A stretch of 64,000 bases of DNA from Haematobia irritans (Eukaryota > Arthropoda > Insecta > Diptera > Muscidae), in assembly GCF_050003625.1 (NCBI RefSeq), contig NC_134398.1:74577635-74641634 (forward strand). The letters are read 5' to 3'. This document shows positions 54,507 through 64,000 of this stretch, one piece after another. The translations under genes and the position numbers were made by a program. The notes beneath the pieces were generated by a model that worked only from the letters and a program-made list of their open reading frames with translations, was not told the DNA's origin and made no database searches. Position 1 is the first letter of the stretch. The number at the start of each line of letters is the position of its first letter.

Positions 54507-55530
54507 ATGATGGATGTTAAGCCAAAGATAGCAAAACATAATAAAGAAAATTATGCGGTATGGAAATTTAAATTAGAACTTTTGCTGCGCAAACAAGGAT
54601 TATGGAAGCATGTAATTGAAGGAGTTCGTCCAACGCCTATTGTTGAAAACAATATTTTAAAAAAGTAAAGCGGAAATTGACAACTGGGAGTACAAGGACG
54701 ATGAAGCTACAGGAACAATCGGTTTGTTGGTTATGGACGATCAATTGGGACATATCTAAAAACTGCCAAGGCGACTTGGGATGCCCTAAAAAATTACCAC
54801 GAAAAGAATACCTTAACCAAAAAGGTCTATTTAATGCGATCTATTTGCAGCTTAAAGCTCAATGAAGATGGAAACGCTATTGCTCACATCAATACAATGA
54901 ACGAACTATTTACCAAATTACTCGATGTTGGTGAAAAAATCACTATCAGATAAATGAAGTGCAGCGATGTTGCTGAGTAATTTGCCAGAAACATATGACA
55001 CACTTATAACCTCTCTAGAGTCCCGAAAGGAAGATGAAGTTACTTTTGCTTTAGTTCAACAAAGAGGAATAGCTGAATATGAACGACGAACAAGATTTTC
55101 TGGTGCTACAGGTGATGTTGTTTTGAGTGTTATTTTTGTAAAAAGACGGGACATCAGAAGAAGTATTGTTATAAGTACAAAACTTGGAAGGCTAAGAATG
55201 GAAATGGATCGAACAAAATAAATGTAGCAGAAGAAAAATTTGATCATGAAACCCACGAGGAATTTTTGTTCTAAATTGGTAAGAACGTAAAATGGTCTTG
55301 GTTGATCGATTCAGGGGCAACGCGACATGCAGTTAGCGAAAAGATTTTTTTTTTAATTTGGATGAATCCTACAAGAGTTCTATAGAAGTTGCTAACGGAC
55401 AATCCATAGCTATAGAAGGAATTGGTTGCGGTGATATAGAAATGATTAGCACCGATGGTGCTAAGGTTGCCATTTCCCAAACAATCGGTGTCTACGTCAA
55501 GTGCACCACTGGATTTAATTCATATGGATG
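54507..55530 (+). pseudogene. gag: copia Gag and protease, C1b
   Basis: Gag opening at about 54507 with the same stops as C1a; frame 54967-55221 with LPETYDTLITSLESRKEDEV; knuckle codons now out of frame; protease DSGAT region at 55303-55330 and ANGQSIAIEGIG in frame 55358-55579. Confidence 0.82.
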
Positions 55531-55532
55531 TA

Positions 55533-55763
55533 CACAGTCTCACATAAGTTTACATACCCTTGAGGTTTTTACCTTATAATTAAACATGTTTCTTGTTGTT
55601 GTTTATAATCCAGACTAAAAACATATTCTTGAAAATGGACAAATACTTTGTTTTTCAAATTAATTTACAAAATCTAAAGCATATATATGCATATTTTATT
55701 ATATTTTAATAATTAAAGAAAATACAATTTCTTAAACCGTATATAAACTTATGTAAGACTGTG
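55533..55763. mobile_element. Tc1/mariner-type MITE, copy in C1b
   Basis: Same 231-bp MITE and TA site as at 51407, which dates the duplication after the MITE insertion. Confidence 0.88.
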
Positions 55764-55774
55764 TATGTGGTCCA

Positions 55775-56482
55775 ATGCAAAAAGGTACACCATCAGGGAA
55801 GATATATTTGGTTACATTCGTAGATGATTTTTCCAGCTTCACAACCATACGTTTGATATCTCATAAATCTGAAGTTGAGCCAATGTTTAAAGATTTTGTC
55901 AATTTATGTCGCACTAAGTTTGGTCGAGTTCCTAAGGCTTTACGTTCTGATAGAGGAAGTGAGTACATTAGCAAAAGTTTCAGCGAATTTCTAAAATCAG
56001 AAGGAATAGAAAATCAGTTTACGGCTCCACACACCCCTCAACAAAATGGGAAAGCAGAACGGAAAAATAGGACCCTAATTGAGATGACTAGATGTTTACT
56101 TATTGATGCGAAACTTCCAAATAAATTTTGGGGAGAAACTGTAAAAATTGCTAATAATATTCAGAATGTTGTTTTCACTAGATCAAAATTTGCTACACCC
56201 CACGAACTCTGGTATGGAAATAAACTATCAATGAAGAATATGCATGTATTTGGTTCAAAATGTTTTGTTCATACACCATCTCATTTAAGACGTAAGATGG
56301 ATCACAAAGCTAAGGAAATGATTTTTCTTGGTTATGAGCAAAATTCTAAATCATTTCGCTGTTATAATCCAGAAACAAATCGCGTTGTCATAAGTCGCGA
56401 CGTTTTATTAGCAGATTTTACTGAAGATAAGAGGATCCTCTTGCGAAGTCAAGGGAGATGCCAAAGATGCAGATATGGATAG
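55775..56482 (+). pseudogene. copia integrase core, C1b
   Basis: As in C1a, with all three catalytic positions readable (FVDDFSS, RSDRGSEY, NGKAERKN). It breaks at 56428, after which the frame runs into LOA-like sequence. Confidence 0.86.
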
Positions 56483-56659
56483 ACACCGTATGCGAGAGGA
56501 GGTTTCTACAGCCTAAAAACTCACCAAAGTTGAACCTATGGTTATTGCGAAAGTCTCTGAAGAGGACATTTTTGATAACTCGATTGAAACGGCTGATGTG
56601 ACGGTTGTTGAAAATCTCGATGGTCCTACGGATCCTCCAGTTAAATCTTCACCATTGTA
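56429..56659 (+). pseudogene. LOA-like ORF1 C-terminal remnant
   Basis: The last codons of ORF1 (IETADVTVVENLDGPTDPPV) ending in a stop near 56659. ORF2 starts in another frame at about 56605, so the two ORFs overlap by ~55 bp. Upstream Gag sequence is missing. Confidence 0.65.
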
Positions 56660-57769
56660 AGGCTGCATGTGCTGCCTTAAAAGTTCTCCTGATGAAAGGG
56701 GACATAGATATAGTTCTTATTCAAGAACCATATGTTTATAGAAACAAGATATGTGAATTAAGTACTCCGGGGTTCAAACTATTGCAGTATACTGGTAATG
56801 TTGTAAATCGAGCCTGTATAATTGCTAAAACGAGCTCAACTTGTTTCTGCTTCCTTCAATGTGCAATACAGACACTGTCATTGTCAGTTTAGAAATAGCC
56901 AAATGCAAATACTGGGTATCTTCGGTCTATATGGGACATGACAGGGAGATGCCTCCATGAGCCGTTGAGACCTTAGTTGAGGAGTCATTGAAAACAAAGA
57001 CAAAACTCATTATGGGATGCGATGCAAATGAACATCATAGTATATGGGGAAGTGGTGACATTAATACAAGAGGAGAGCCACTCCTAGACTTTATTTTGCG
57101 TACTAATTTGGTAGTTTGCAATAAGAGAGATGCCCCAACCTTTGTCACTAAAAAGAGGCAAGAGGTTTTGGACGTCACCTTGACCTCGCAAGAACTGAAT
57201 GAAATGATATCTGAGTGGCAGGTTTTAAGTGAATACAGCTTCTCAGATCATCGCTACATAAGTTTCAAATTTGATGTTCATACCACCAAGACCATATTTC
57301 CGCCAAATGTTCGGAAAGCTGATTGGACTAGGTATGGGGAATCGTTCAATATGATGGTACCGGAAATACCAGAGACAAATATGAGCACTGTGCAAGCTAT
57401 CGAACATGCAGTGCAGATGATTAATAAGTCCTTCAACATTTCACTGAAAGCTGCATGCCCTATAGGGAAGCCAAGGGGGAAAAATCGACCATCATGTTGG
57501 TCTACGGAGTTAGGTAATATGAGGAAATCGTGCAGGAAGCTCTTTAACAAAGCAAAGTCCACCAGAGCCCCTGAGGATTGGGACGCTTACAAGAAGAATC
57601 TGAGAGGATACAAGCGAGAATTGAGAAATGCTCAGCATAACTCTTGGAATGATTACTGCAGCAGTATTGATAATACGTCCGAGGCTTCCAGACTACGGAA
57701 GGTGCTAGAATCCACGAACTCCGCTCCAGGTTTCATTAAAACATTGGAGGGCAATTGGATAACGTTCAA
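56605..57769 (+). pseudogene. LOA-like ORF2 endonuclease
   Basis: APE-type endonuclease motifs: LQLNLHHCKAA, VLIQEPYVY (Glu), then shifts near 56890-56980, then MGCDANEHHSIWGS and YSFSDHRYISF (terminal SDH motif). The region after it (frame to 57887) is the linker with a CWSTELGNMRKSCRKLFNKA stretch typical of these elements. Confidence 0.84.
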
Positions 57770-59066
57770 TGAGGAGACGTTGGAGGTACTATTGGACACA
57801 CATTTTCCTGGAAATCAGACCATGTTCTGGCGGTGCAAAAGTGGCTCAGCGGTCGTTTCCTATCGAGGGAATTGTATCGGAATCTAGAATAAAATGGGCG
57901 TTAAATAGCTTTGGACCATTCAAATCCCCCGGACCTGATGGAATTACTCCGGCGGAGTTACAAGCGGTGGCTGACAGAATTATCCCCTGGTTGTCGGCGA
58001 TATATATAGGATGTATCAACTTAGCATATATTCCACGAAAGTGGAGGGAAACAAAAGTCGTTTTTATACCTAAAGCGGTAAAAGCCTTTCACTCGAATGC
58101 GAAGGATTTCCGACCAATCAGCTTATCATCATTCCTACTTAAGACTCTGGAGAGGATGATAGATATTTATCTTAGAACTAGCGTCGATTCAAGTTTGCTC
58201 TCGAAACAACAGCATACATACTCGAAGGGCAGGTCTACTGAGACCGCATTATATGAACTAGTCAGCTTTATTGAAAGCTCACTATCTGTCAAAGAATACA
58301 CAATCGTGGCGTTTCTAGACATCGAAGGGGCGTTCAATAACGTCCATCCGAGCTCGATATTAAATGGATTGACAACTCTGAATGTTGATCCAGGTATACT
58401 TAGGCTGTTAGACGAACTTCTAAGGAAGAGACGCATTTCAGCCACACTAGGACAACCAAACATACAAAGGTATGTGAACAGAGGCACTCCTCAAGGAGGA
58501 GTTCTATCACCTCTTCTTTGGAATGTTGCTATAAACAACCTTCTGGTTTTCCCTAGAAAAAGAAAGGATAAAAGTGGTGGTATATGCAGATGATGTGGCG
58601 CTAGCAGTCAGGGGAAAATTCCCATCAACAGTTAGAGATATTATACAGAGAGCCCTCCGGATGACTGAGAAATGGGCGAAAGATAATGGTCTTGGGGTAA
58701 ATCCTGCAAAGACAGAACTAGTCATGTACTGCAAGGATCGCAAAACTCCCATGGTTATGCCCATTTCCTTAGGGGGTATTGAAATTCCATTTGGCGTGTG
58801 TGCAAAATACCTTGGCGTTATTTTGGACAGGAAGCTGAACTTTAAGCTTAATATTGAAGAAAGGGCCTGCAAAAAGGAAATAGGGAAAACGTGGGGACTA
58901 AAACCAAAAATTGTGCATTGGCTATACACGGCAGTGGTTAGACCTATAATGCTATATGGTGTTGTAGTCTGGTGGCCGGCACTTCACCAGCCAACAAAGT
59001 TAGACAAAGTTCAGCCTATGGTGCGTACGTGCTTGTTTATCTCAGTTGCATTCAGCAAGACAGGAA
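57769..59066 (+). pseudogene. LOA-like reverse transcriptase, cut by copia
   Basis: Frame 57769-58593: FKSPGPDGITPAEL, FRPISLSSFLLKTLERM, AFLDIEGAFNNV (catalytic Asp), RGTPQGGVLSPLLWN. One shift near 58575, then frame 58574-59113 with VVYADDVALAV (catalytic box), VNPAKTELVMY, KYLGVILDRKL and the thumb region up to FSKTG, where the copia LTR enters at 59067. Only one shift within the RT core, so this copy is among the better preserved. Confidence 0.87.
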
Positions 59067-59239
59067 TGTTGAACAAACACTTTGTTGAAGCTACTTTACA
59101 CTCACTTATTTAATTTACATCATTAGTTCTTTGATTTGAATTTGAAGTTTGTTTTCATATACAGACAAATTTTTATCTCTAAATCAAATTTGAATTGAAC
59201 ACAACGATTGTCGGTCTCGTAGTTTTACTAATTTCAATA
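59067..59239 (+). repeat. 5' LTR of copia (173 bp)
   Basis: TGTTGAACAAACACTTTGTT ... ACTAATTTCAATA. It differs from the 3' LTR by a few single-base changes. Confidence 0.92.
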
Positions 59240-59356
59240 TATTATGGGCCTTTTGAGAAAATTCTACGATTCAAGAATACCATAAAGGATTAAAGGGACT
59301 AAAGAAAAGGATACTGTTTGGTTGTTTTTTTTTTTTTTTGAAAACGGAAAATAAAG

Positions 59357-60300
59357 ATGGCGGATGCGAAACCAAAATTTGCTAAACTTAATAATCATAA
59401 CTTCGCAAATTGGAAATTTAAGATGGAACTTCTCCTGCGTAAGAACAATTTGTGGAAGGCGGTTATAAAAGGATCTCGTCCTATAATCTGACGCAATCAA
59501 TCCAGCGAAATCATTAATCAAGTTCAGATTGACGAATGGGATGCAAAAGACGATGAAGCAAGAGGAACAAAAGATTTGCTTGTTATGGATGACCAACTTG
59601 GACATATAAGGAATATGGAGGCAGCCAAGAATACATGGAACGCCCTTAAAGAATACCATGAAAGAAACACGCTTGCAAATAAGGTATTTTTAATGAGATC
59701 TATATGTAGTCTTAAACTTGAAGAGGGAAACGATGCAGTGTCACACATAAACAAGATGAATGACCTTTTTACTAAATTGAGAGACATTGGCGAGGAAAGT
59801 TTATTCGATAAGTGGAGTGCGGCAATGCTATTGAGCAGCTTACCTGAGGAATATGATACTCTTATAACATTGCTTGAATCTCGTAGAAAGATGAGGTAAC
59901 CTTCGCTTTGGTACAACAAAAAGTTATTGCAGAGTATGAAAGGCGGGTATATTCAACGCAATGTGGAAATGGTGTGATTCTGAAAGCAGTTGCAAACTCC
60001 AATATTGTGTGCTATTTTTGCAAGAAATCAGGACATCAAAAGAAGAATTGCAAAAAGCATATAAGCTGGAAAAATAAACAACCCAATGCTAGGTTAGGTT
60101 AGGTGGCAGCCCGATGTATCAGGCTCACTTAGACTATTCAGTCCATTGTGATACCACATTGGTGAACTTCTCTCTTATCACTGAGTGCTACCCGATTCCA
60201 TGTTAAGCTCAATGACAACAAAATTAATTCGGTCGAAGAAAAGGAAATTTCAGAGAATTCCCCAAAGGATTTTCTTTTTAATTTTGGTAAAAGTAAGAAA
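59357..60300 (+). pseudogene. gag: copia Gag
   Basis: Opens MADAKPKFAKLNNHNFANWK at 59357, with a stop at 59489. It goes on as frame 59576-59899 (LLVMDDQLGHIRNMEAAKNT, LPEEYDTLITLLESRR) and, after a one-base shift, 59908-60102 with the CCHC knuckle CYFCKKSGHQKKNC. A SINE-like insertion at 60089-60221 interrupts it. The next codons (SVEEKEISENSPKDFLFNFG) lead to KFHWLV, the lead-in to a protease that has been deleted. Confidence 0.85.
60089..60221 (-). repeat. SINE-like repeat, partial, reverse orientation
   Basis: Starts AGGTTAGGTTAGGTGGCAGC and matches the complement of 27965-28104; the 5' half is absent. It sits in the copia gag, so it is younger than that insertion. Confidence 0.8.
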
Positions 60301-60319
60301 TTTCATTGGTTGGTGGGGT

Positions 60320-61282
60320 AACGGTAACGCCATCGGGAAAGCGGTATTTAGTAACATTCATTGATACTCAGGATTCACTATAATAAGTTTGATATCTCGA
60401 TAATCGGAAGTTGAGCAAACATTTAAAGATTTTGTAACGTGGTGTCGCACAAGTTTTGGACGTATACCAAAGAAAATTCGTATAGACAGAGGAGGCGAGT
60501 ATGTTGGCAAACATTTTTCTAATTTCTTAGAATCAGAAGGTATAGAACATCAACTAACAGCTCCTTATTCTCCTCAACTAAATGGTAAAGCTGAACGTAA
60601 AAACAGAACGCTGATAGAAATGCCCAGGTGCTTATTAATCGATGCAAATCTACCAAATACATTTTGGGGAGAAGCGGTTTCTACAGCAAATTACATACAA
60701 AATCGTGTCATTACCAGAACCAAAAAGTTAACGCCGTTTGAACTATGGTATAAAACGAAACCAAATCTAGAAAATTTTCATATTTTTGGGTCGAAATGTT
60801 TTGTACAAATTCAAGCGGAGAAAAGGCGAAAGTTTGATAAGAAAGCTACAAAAATGATATTCATCGGTTATGATGATAAGTCAAAGGCATTTCGATGGTA
60901 CAATCCGCTGACTCTAAAAGTAACTGTAAGTCGTGATGTAATCTTTACCGATTTAAGAAGTAACGACATGAATGAAGTTTCACTAACGATACTATCTAAT
61001 AAAAAGAAGTCACATAACGAATTATTGATTGAGGAGGAGAAATTAGACTCAAATATTTCGCACCAAAGTGCAATCAATAAATCAAGAGATTACGTAACAC
61101 ACACAAAAAAAGACGTATCAGGCAATACATCATGTAATAAAATCGGTACAAGAATATCTTCAAGAAGCAACAAAGGCGTAGCAGCAAAAAGACTGGTCGA
61201 CGAAGTTTGGTTAGCGAACGAAATCAAAGAACCGAAAACGTATAAAGAAGCTATGAAAAGTGATGAAAAATGCTATGGTTAA
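60320..61282 (+). pseudogene. copia integrase core and linker
   Basis: The first-Asp region is around VTFID at 60350 (shifted). IRIDRGGEYVGKHFSNFLES carries the second Asp and SPQLNGKAERKNRTLIE the Glu. Then frame 60620-61282: CLLIDANLPNTFWGE, FGSKCFVQIQAEKRRK, RWYNPLTLKVTVSRDV, SRSNKGVAAKRLVDEVW. The integrase zinc domain and the protease upstream are missing. Confidence 0.84.
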
Positions 61283-62444
61283 AGGCAATGCAAGAAGAAA
61301 TAGAGTCAATGAACCACAATAAAACATGGGAACTTACAACACTCCCAGAAGGACGAACTGCTATTGGAAGCAATTGGGTTTTCAAATTGAAACGAAATGA
61401 GGATGGTGATATATGTCATTTCAAAGCCCGACTAGTAGCTCAAGGATTCTCGCAGAAGTATGGCATTGACTACGACGAGGTATTTGCACAAGTTGCTACT
61501 CATAGGAAAGAATAATTTTATTGTTAATCACCTCGATTTCAAAACAGCATTTCTAAACGGTACGTTATCGGAAACCTTATACATGCAACAACCACCTGGA
61601 TTCGAAAATGATAATTTGGTGTGTTTATTAAAAAAAGTATTTATGGGTTGAAACAAGCCGCTAGGATGTGGAACTCCGTTCTACACGAGGTACTTCAAGA
61701 ACTAGGCATTAAACAGAGTAAGAATGATTTATGTTTATACTCTGGAGAAATAAAAGGAAATGTTTGTTTCATACTTATATATGTGGACGACATTATAATT
61801 GCTTGTAAAAGCGTTCAACAGACAGAACATATAACGTACTTTTTGCAGAAACAGTTTGCTATCTCTAATATGGGTGATATTAAACACTATTTTGGAATTG
61901 AGATTTATAGAGATAAAAGCGGAAATTTTCAACTCGGACAAAAGAATTATATAGAAGGAATTGCGGAATAATATACTTTAAGTAACTGCAAACTAGTAAA
62001 AAGTCCAATGGATATAGGCTACAGAAAGGGAGGAGAAAAGTCTATGCCCTTAGAAACGAATTTTAAATATAGAAAACTAATTGGACACCTGCTATACGTA
62101 TCCGTAAATACAATACCCGATGTATCAGCTGCAGTAAGTATTTTAGCTAAGGAAGCAAAAGCAAATATTGTAAGATTTTGAGCAATCACAAGATGAACCC
62201 ACACCAATTTTGAACGATAACCAAAGCTGTTTACGATTAGCTAATGATGACCAATTTTCCTTTAAATACAAAGCATATGGACACCAAGTACAAACTTGTA
62301 AAGGACCTCATCAAGAAAGAAATTATTTCGTGCAGTTATTGTCCTACGGATGAAATGATTGCAGACATTTTAACAAAACCTTTAAATCCATCTAAACATG
62401 CAGATCTTTGCCAAAAATGTAACTTAAAAGTGAATGAGGAGGAG
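61270..62444 (+). pseudogene. copia reverse transcriptase and RNase H remnant
   Basis: Frame 61270-61515 has MQEEIESMNHNKTWELTTLP, GSNWVFKLKRNEDG and ARLVAQGFSQKYGIDYDEVF. A short deletion and stop follow, then 61460-61651 with LDFKTAFLNGTLSETLYM (catalytic Asp) and 61621-61971 with YGLKQAARMWNSVL and IYVDDIIIA (catalytic box). Most of RNase H is lost; frame 62244-62450 keeps its end (CPTDEMIADILTKPLN) just before the polypurine tract. Confidence 0.86.
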
Positions 62445-62618
62445 TGTTGAACAAACACTTTGTTGAAACTACTTTACATTCACTTATTTAATTTACATCA
62501 TTAGTTCTTTGATTTGAATTTGAATTTTGTTTTCATATACAGACAATTTTTTTATCTCTAAATAAAATTTGAATTGAACACAACGATTGTCGGTCTCGTA
62601 GTTTTACTAATTTTAATA
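62445..62618 (+). repeat. 3' LTR of copia (174 bp)
   Basis: Matches 59067-59239; ends ACTAATTTTAATA, followed by the target duplication AGGAA. Confidence 0.92.
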
Positions 62619-62623
62619 AGGAA

Positions 62624-63545
62624 CAAATTCCCTTAATGTCATACTGCATCTACTGCCTTTAGACATTTTGGCCAAACAGTCAGCTGCAACAACGGCTGTG
62701 CGGTTGCGCGAGCTATCGCTGTGGTCGGAAAAAGTTACGGTCGCAGTTCGGTCCTCAAAATAATGCCAGATGTGCCTAACGTAGTGGATTACACTTTGGC
62801 GAGACCACTTTTCGACAAAAAGTTGGAGACTCTAATTCCCAACAGTGAGGCGTGGTGTACACGGACATCGGGGAATAAAAGATATATAGATTTCTACACT
62901 GATGGCTCCAAATTGGATGGACAAGTGGGTTTCGTAGTATATTCTAAAGATCTGCAACTTCGAATAACGAAAAAATTACCTTATCGCTGTAGTGTTTATC
63001 AGGCTGAAATATTAGCAATAAGAGATGTGGTGAATTGGCTAAGAAGTAATTCTCCAAGCAATATTGGCATTAATATATACTCAGACAGTCAACCTGCAAC
63101 TCGAAAACGGCCATCGACTGCCGCAAATCTCTCAATGAGATGGCTGAGCAGCACAATATTCACCTAATATGGGTGCCTGGCCATAGGAACATACCGGGGA
63201 ACTGCGAAGCAGATGAGCTAGCAAGGCTAGGGACTACCTTACATATTCCAGGGGAACTAGTATCTGTTGGTATGCCTCTGGCTACCTGCAAGCTCTTACT
63301 GCGTGAGAAGGCTGTCATGATGGCAAATGTTCGATCGGAGAATTGCAAGGGTTGTAACGACACCAAGCAAATATGGCCCCATTTAAACTTAAACCGCACA
63401 CTAGATATGCTAGTGTTCTCGAGACGCCAGACATCACTCCTGATATCTGCTATAACGGGTCGCTGCCTGATAGGCGATTCTGCAAAAACTATAGGCGCGA
63501 AGTATAATGACTATTGTATGAGCTGTCATGATGCGGAGGAAAAGG
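62624..63545 (+). pseudogene. LOA-like ORF2 C-terminus: RNase H
   Basis: Continues the RT reading of 59066 (TNSLNVILHLLPLDILAKQ). Frame 62721-63167 has the RNase H motifs FYTDGSKLDGQVGF (Asp), YQAEILAIRDVV (Glu) and IYSDSQ (Asp). A shift at about 63095 moves the His motif (WVPGHRNIPGNCEADELAR) into another frame. The tail continues to YCMSCHDAEEKEST at ~63545, where a short tandem repeat takes over. Confidence 0.84.
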
Positions 63546-63790
63546 AATCAACTCTTACACTCGAGCAAAATTCGGCCTTACACTCGAGCAAAAATTTTCG
63601 GTACACTGAAAAAAATGTTTGGTACACTGAAACAAATGTTTTCGGTACACTGAGAAAAAAATTCGATACACTGAGAAAAAATTTACAGCACACTGTGAAA
63701 AAAATTTCCGATACACTGAGAAAAATTTTTTCGATACTCTTAGAGAAAAATTTTCTCAATTTCACTGAATTAAAATTCAGACACTGCAGC
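63546..63790. repeat. short imperfect tandem repeats
   Basis: Two TTACACTCGAGCAAAA words, then about seven irregular repeats of a CGGTACACTGAAAAAAAT-like unit of 20-32 bp. Predicted - strand protein over it is repeat translation. Confidence 0.8.
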
Positions 63791-64000
63791 ACTGTGTCTG
63801 GTATGAATAAGTTCCTTAATAGTCCACTTGTGAAAAATTTACTCAATATCCTTCTTTGCTACATTTACCACTTAGCACGAGCCATTTCTCACTTATTATT
63901 TCACTTCACGAGGTATGCACACAAACACTGTCAAAACGGTATTAATTGTATGGCCGATTCAGATTCATTTTATTTTCCATGTCCTTATATACGTACATTT
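63791..64000. other. right edge, nothing recognised
   Basis: AT-rich sequence to the window end with no ORF, LTR end or repeat match that I can see. Confidence 0.5.

Larger units (their letters stand above)
52641..56428 (+). repeat. tandem duplication unit 2
   Basis: Same order as unit 1, with a longer integrase scrap (52786-53285), palindrome, family A LTR start, copia LTR region duplicated once more (511 bp) and copia body to 56428, where an LOA-like element begins. Very high identity to unit 1. Confidence 0.9.
54200..56428 (+). mobile_element. defective copia retrotransposon, copy C1b
   Basis: Near-identical to C1a over Gag, protease, MITE and integrase. Ends at ADFTED (56428), about 310 bp earlier in the element than C1a. 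It shares the same stop codons, plus its own lesions: loss of ~23 bp before the CCHC knuckle (55126) and an extra T in the T-run at 55347. Confidence 0.88.
56429..59066 (+). mobile_element. LOA/R1-like non-LTR retrotransposon, left part
   Basis: 5'-truncated: the end of ORF1, the endonuclease and RT of ORF2. The element continues after the copia insertion at 62624. The ORF2 start (RILQLNLHHCKAACAALKVL) and the presence of RNase H after RT point to the LOA/R1 group rather than jockey. Confidence 0.83.
59067..62618 (+). mobile_element. copia retrotransposon, TSD AGGAA, internally degraded
   Basis: 3,552 bp with LTRs 59067-59239 and 62445-62618, a perfect 5-bp duplication AGGAA (59062-59066, 62619-62623), a copia-type primer site (TTATGGGCC at 59241) and a polypurine tract (GAATGAGGAGGAG) before the 3' LTR. 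Related to but clearly different from C1. Protease to integrase start and much of RNase H are deleted. Confidence 0.94.

Noticed and set aside
63526..63846. - strand ORF rich in FFSVS-like repeats
   Set aside because: Translation of the microrepeat array.

Overview
The window looks like repeat-dense nuclear DNA of a higher (calyptrate/muscoid-like) fly. The basis is composition (AT-rich, long T/A tracts), insect-type BEL/Pao, Ty3/gypsy, copia, jockey, I-like and LOA-like retroelements, hAT and mariner elements, and abundant tandem-repeat elements around the motif TATATGGGAGCTATATCTAA, a kind I associate with muscoid genomes (inference). I find no convincing host gene, rRNA, tRNA, CRISPR array, operon or bacterial signal. 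Nearly every base I can explain belongs to a transposable element (TE), and most coding regions are broken.

Layout. 247-13020: a BEL/Pao element on the + strand with ~0.6 kb LTRs and a 5-bp target duplication (ATGAG). Its pol is split by a 4.27-kb gypsy element on the - strand (6551-10822) with 157-bp LTRs that read as identical. 13021-16048: scraps of a second gypsy family (family A) and of a hAT element, then a tandem-repeat element. 16049-21315: a decayed family A gypsy on the - strand, abutting a ~210-bp (TA)n tract.

21530-47393: a large inverted structure. A jockey-like retroelement plus part of an I-like retroelement occur as two inverted arms of about 3 kb (about 21.6-24.7 kb, and 26.5-27.7 kb plus 43.3-45.2 kb) around a loop holding a mariner fragment, a TTAA-flanked MITE and an I-like gag/endonuclease region. 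The right arm was then split by a 15.6-kb nest: a hAT-type element (27660-43273, TSD GCTCGCGG) contains a CACACAAAAAATT-ended element (27674-41771). That contains a GC-ended element (30961-41235, TSD GAAGATAA) with a 1.55-kb internal triplication, and the third unit holds a nearly complete 2.5-kb hAT (38462-40998, TSD GTACAAAA) with a recognisable transposase and a small intron.

47771-56428: family A gypsy fragments on the + strand and two copies of a defective copia element in a tandem duplication (~3.5 and 3.8 kb). Both copies carry the same MITE at the same site and the same ~130-bp-arm palindrome; a 511-bp sub-duplication sits in the second copy. 56429-63545: an LOA/R1-like non-LTR element (endonuclease, RT, RNase H) split by a copia element (59067-62618) with 173/174-bp LTRs and TSD AGGAA. 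63545-63790: short imperfect tandem repeats.

The elements do not cooperate as a pathway. The window is best read as a layered insertion record whose order can be worked out from target duplications. The most unusual structures are the five-level nest, the kilobase-scale palindrome, the triplication ending in a GC-rich hairpin, and the chimeric palindromes at 49.7 and 53.4 kb.
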